A stretch of DNA of 64,000 bases, taken from NCBI RefSeq assembly GCF_022811525.1, contig NZ_CP063982.1, forward strand, positions 1,860,001 through 1,924,000, in the 5' to 3' direction. The notes beneath the pieces were generated by a model. That model had not been told where the DNA came from. It saw only the letters and a list, made by a program, of their open reading frames with translations, and ran no database searches. Positions 61,238 through 64,000 of this stretch are shown here, one piece after another (the stretch's first letter is position 1; each line of letters opens with the position of its first letter). This stretch comes from Orrella daihaiensis. GTDB taxonomy: Bacteria; Pseudomonadota; Gammaproteobacteria; Burkholderiales; Burkholderiaceae_B. A program made the translations under genes and the position numbers.

Positions 61238-63199
61238 TCAAGCGGGCTGCTTTTGATGGATGAAGGCCAAAGCCTCCTCTTGCTCCCGGGTTCGTTTAAA
61301 AGGCGGGAGGCCTTGCCACAGCGATCTACCATAGGGTTTGTCAACTAAACGTGTATCGCCCACCACCAAGACACCCCAATCGCGCTCACTACGAATAAGA
61401 CGACCTGCTCCCTGCTTGAGCGCGATCGCAGCCTCTGGTACCTGAAGCAACATAAATGGGTTGCCGCCCTCATCGCGGCACGCCTGCAATCTGGCCTCCA
61501 ATATCGGATCATCCGGGGGGGCAAATGGTAGCTTGTCAATCGCGACCAGGCTCAGGCGCTGGCCAACGACATCCACGCCCTCCCAAAAACTGGCACTCCC
61601 AATAAGCACCGCGTTTGACTGTTCTCTAAATGCTTCTAGTAAAGTGCGTCTTGGCTGCAGTCCTTGTTGCAAGATCGGCCAGTTGATTGATTGCTCTTCA
61701 TACAGCTCACGTAGTGCATCAGCAATATTCTCGACCGCACGCAAGGTAGTGCATAGGATCATCGCGTTACCTTGACAGGCATGAATCAAAGGCCAAAGCC
61801 AACGAACAAACTCTCTGATGTACTGAGGGTTTTGTACCGCTGGCAATCCTCTGGGAACGCAGAGCAATGCCTGCTCTTCATAATCAAAGGGTGAGGCCTG
61901 ACGGTGAGTCTTGGGATCATCAAGTCCTAGACGCTGCACAAAATGACTGAAATCACCCTTTACCGACAACGTCGCAGACACAAACACCCACGTCTGCCCT
62001 GCTTGACGCTCAGCACTAAAAGCTGCTGCGATCGATAACGGTGCCATGTTCAAACGCACCCCACCCGCAGTCGTCTCAAGCCAATAAACGCGCTCCGAGT
62101 CAAGTCGATCAGATTGACACGCCTGAATCCAATCGGCTAGCCGCTCTGATAGGCTTTCGGCCGTTCTAGCTAAGGCAGCCAAATCCAGATGGCGTTCAGC
62201 ATTGGAGTCCAGAGCTTGTTGCAGCAAAGTTAATGCATCAGCAACCTGACGCATCAGGTCCAAGGCCTCTTGCTGTTCGATGAGATCCTGAGGGACGGCA
62301 CGCCGATTCGCGCGCTGCTGCACCCAATCGAGACCAAGTCGCCAGTCTTTGACAAGCTGCGCCAAGCCGCTGGCCAACTCACTCCAACGCACCACCTCGC
62401 GCGCATGGGCAAGGCCCACAGCCTCAGACTGCTTGGCCAGATCGAGCAACTGGGCAGTAGATAGCATTTGACCTAAAAAACGTGTGGCTACCGCCGGCAG
62501 TTGATGTGCCTCGTCAAATACCACCACGTCAGCCTGCGGCAAAAGGTCTGAAATCCCCTGTTCGCGTAGCGCCGCATCCGCCATATAAAGTGCATGATTG
62601 ATTACCACCAAGTCAGCCTCCTGCGCTTGCCGACGGGCTTTATACACAAAGCACTCATGTACATTCGGACAGTCTTGCGCCAGACAGTTCTCGCGCGTGG
62701 AAGTAACACGATTCCAGATATCGGCATCTTCTGGCACAGATGCCAATTCACTCCTGTCTCCAGTTTTAGAGGTCTGCGCAAACTGTTTGATTTGACGCAA
62801 CCAAATCACTTCCCCACGTGACACTAAAGCTTGAGGGTCATCCTGCAGACGCTGCAAATAATAATGACAGACATAGTTTGCACGGCCTTTGAGCATGGCA
62901 ATACCCAGGGGCACTTCAAGCACGTCCCGCACAGTCGGCAAGTCTTTCTGAAACAGCTGATCCTGTAATGTTCTGGTGCCAGTCGAGACCAACACCTTGG
63001 CGCCTGACAGCACAGCAGGGACTAGATAAGCCCAAGTCTTACCAATACCTGTTCCAGCCTCTGCCACCAAAACACCGCGCTTATCAATCACGGACTCGAT
63101 CGCCTGCGCTAACGCCACTTGACCGGTGCGCTCACGGTAATTTGGCAGGTGACGAGCGAATGCGCCCCCGCTGCCAAACACATCAGCCAAAGCGCTCAA
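61238..63199 (-). CDS. DinG/YoaA-family ATP-dependent DNA helicase
   Basis: A superfamily 2, XPD-like iron-sulfur helicase. Walker A is EAGTGIGKTWAYLVP; Walker B is DVVVFDEAHQL. Cysteines of the Fe-S site are Cys in NYVCHYYL and in ENCLAQDCPNVHECF. Motif VI appears in KQGAGRLIRSERDWGVL. TTG 63199 is the likely start, overlapping the trpS stop by four bases, with AGGA upstream. 653 aa, the usual YoaA/DinG length. Acts in genome repair; the exact role is unknown. Confidence 0.9.
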   Translation of the reverse strand: MSALADVFGSGGAFARHLPNYRERTGQVALAQAIESVIDKRGVLVAEAGTGIGKTWAYLVPAVLSGAKVLVSTGTRTLQDQLFQKDLPTVRDVLEVPLGIAMLKGRANYVCHYYLQRLQDDPQALVSRGEVIWLRQIKQFAQTSKTGDRSELASVPEDADIWNRVTSTRENCLAQDCPNVHECFVYKARRQAQEADLVVINHALYMADAALREQGISDLLPQADVVVFDEAHQLPAVATRFLGQMLSTAQLLDLAKQSEAVGLAHAREVVRWSELASGLAQLVKDWRLGLDWVQQRANRRAVPQDLIEQQEALDLMRQVADALTLLQQALDSNAERHLDLAALARTAESLSERLADWIQACQSDRLDSERVYWLETTAGGVRLNMAPLSIAAAFSAERQAGQTWVFVSATLSVKGDFSHFVQRLGLDDPKTHRQASPFDYEEQALLCVPRGLPAVQNPQYIREFVRWLWPLIHACQGNAMILCTTLRAVENIADALRELYEEQSINWPILQQGLQPRRTLLEAFREQSNAVLIGSASFWEGVDVVGQRLSLVAIDKLPFAPPDDPILEARLQACRDEGGNPFMLLQVPEAAIALKQGAGRLIRSERDWGVLVVGDTRLVDKPYGRSLWQGLPPFKRTREQEEALAFIHQKQPA

Positions 63200-64000
63200 T
63201 CGCCTAATTCCTGCAAGGCTGAGTTGATCTTTTGCATGCGCTGCGTCAGTTCCTGCGACGTTAGTCCAACTTCAGCAATTGCCACGGTTTGTCCCTGCAG
63301 CACCAATTGATAGCCATCTGTCTCATGCGCCACCACGCTGATCTCAGATGGATGAGACTTGATTTTGCCGATTAGCATGCCGGCTTCTTTGGGATCGCTC
63401 TGCGGCAACGACACGAATAAAGTCTGGCCCGAACTATCAAGCAAGCGAAACCTAAATTGACCGGCCTCGTCTTTGAACTGCACTAGCTTGGGTATCTTGC
63501 GTTTGGATTTTCCCTCTTTGCCCGCTGAGCCAAAAGCGCCTTTGCCAAGTCCGACAGCGGCACGCAACTGCTCCATAAACGGTGTGGCGATCGCACGTGC
63601 TTTATTCGCACCAGCAAGCAAAATATCCTCAATATCATCGGGCTTAGCCATCAGCATCTCGTACTGATCACGCATAGGTGCTATCTGCGACTCGATTACC
63701 TGAATCAATTGAGTTTTAGCTTCACCCCACCCAAGCCCATCTTGCAACGCCTTGATATAGTCCTGTGTTTGCGATGGGGTAGCAAATGCCTGATAGATCG
63801 GCAGAAGATTGGAAGTGAATGGATCCTTCGGTTGCCCCGGCTCAAGCGAGTCAGTCACAATACGTGCCACGGCACCCTTGATCGCTTTGGCCCCCCCCTC
63901 AAACAGTGGGATGGTGTTGTTATAACTTTTAGACATTTTGCGGCCATCAAGGCCTGTTAGTGTCGCCACCTCATCATCGACCACAGCCTCTGGCAGGACA
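63196..64000 (-). CDS. trpS: Tryptophanyl-tRNA synthetase, C-terminal part, cut by window edge
   Basis: The C-terminal two-thirds of a class I aminoacyl-tRNA synthetase; the N-terminal HIGH region lies to the right of the window. The KMSKS loop (GRKMSKSYNNTIPLFEG) is near the edge. The tRNA-binding helical part follows. A C-terminal extension of about 100 residues, not present in E. coli TrpS, contains GQFRFRLLDSSGQTLFVS; extensions of this type occur in Burkholderiales TrpS. The stop overlaps the helicase start (TTGA). Confidence 0.93.
   Translation of the reverse strand, partial: VLPEAVVDDEVATLTGLDGRKMSKSYNNTIPLFEGGAKAIKGAVARIVTDSLEPGQPKDPFTSNLLPIYQAFATPSQTQDYIKALQDGLGWGEAKTQLIQVIESQIAPMRDQYEMLMAKPDDIEDILLAGANKARAIATPFMEQLRAAVGLGKGAFGSAGKEGKSKRKIPKLVQFKDEAGQFRFRLLDSSGQTLFVSLPQSDPKEAGMLIGKIKSHPSEISVVAHETDGYQLVLQGQTVAIAEVGLTSQELTQRMQKINSALQELGD

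Noticed and set aside
1..64000. CRISPR arrays, tRNAs, rRNAs, insertion sequences or prophage genes
   Set aside because: No repeat-spacer pattern, cloverleaf, transposase or phage-type protein was recognised.

Overview
This 64 kb window is a gene-dense chromosome segment from a betaproteobacterium, most likely order Burkholderiales and resembling Alcaligenaceae. The evidence is gene order and protein style. The fatty-acid block yceD-rpmF-plsX-fabH-fabD-fabG-acpP-fabF runs into rpoE-mucA-mucB-mucD-lepA. The order bamD/rluD-pgeF-phaC-phaB-phaR is a Burkholderiales arrangement. TrpS carries the long C-terminal extension seen in that order. No insertion sequence, prophage, CRISPR array, tRNA or rRNA was seen. 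Genus cannot be set from the sequence alone.

Layout. 1-12.2 kb (minus): lepA (partial), the sigma-E envelope-stress operon, then fatty-acid synthesis with ribosomal protein L32. 12.3-17 kb: Maf-type pyrophosphatase, tetrapyrrole-methylase-family methyltransferase, MsrPQ methionine sulfoxide repair, HAD phosphatase, RluC. 17.3-21 kb: RNase E with a long leader, then two small envelope proteins. 21-28 kb (minus): accD, trpBA, relA, ridA, pncB. 28-33.4 kb (plus): ferredoxin, ferredoxin-NADP reductase, an isolated RnfB-like protein, endonuclease III, a cupin, malate synthase G. 33.6-37.8 kb: periplasmic rhodanese plus a YeeE/TsuA-type permease (thiosulfate use) with a small protein, a MetX-like hydrolase, a class II aldolase.

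37.8-46.9 kb is the most distinctive part. An SbtA bicarbonate transporter with its PII-like partner SbtB is divergent from a tightly packed operon encoding three different photolyase/cryptochrome-family flavoproteins: a class I-like member, a cryptochrome DASH and an iron-sulfur bacterial photolyase. DUF2256 and DUF2237 proteins lie in the same operon. Facing it is folE-BLUF-MFS-phhB, which combines pterin synthesis, pterin recycling and a blue-light sensor. Together they look like one light-response and light-repair locus in an aquatic heterotroph. The families are known; their combination and the BLUF-folE coupling are the best lead here.

47-64 kb: acetyltransferase, an SDR-fold protein lacking its catalytic residues, a tetronate kinase/aldolase pair in which the aldolase lacks a zinc ligand, two tandem exported paralogues, an old-yellow-enzyme reductase, YajQ, a MOSC protein, an M23 peptidase, the polyhydroxybutyrate genes phaC-phaB-phaR, PgeF, RluD, BamD, a DinG-family helicase and the C-terminal part of TrpS.

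Start codons were chosen by ribosome-binding site and family alignment, so several differ from the longest possible reading frame. All family assignments are by reading motifs, without database searches.
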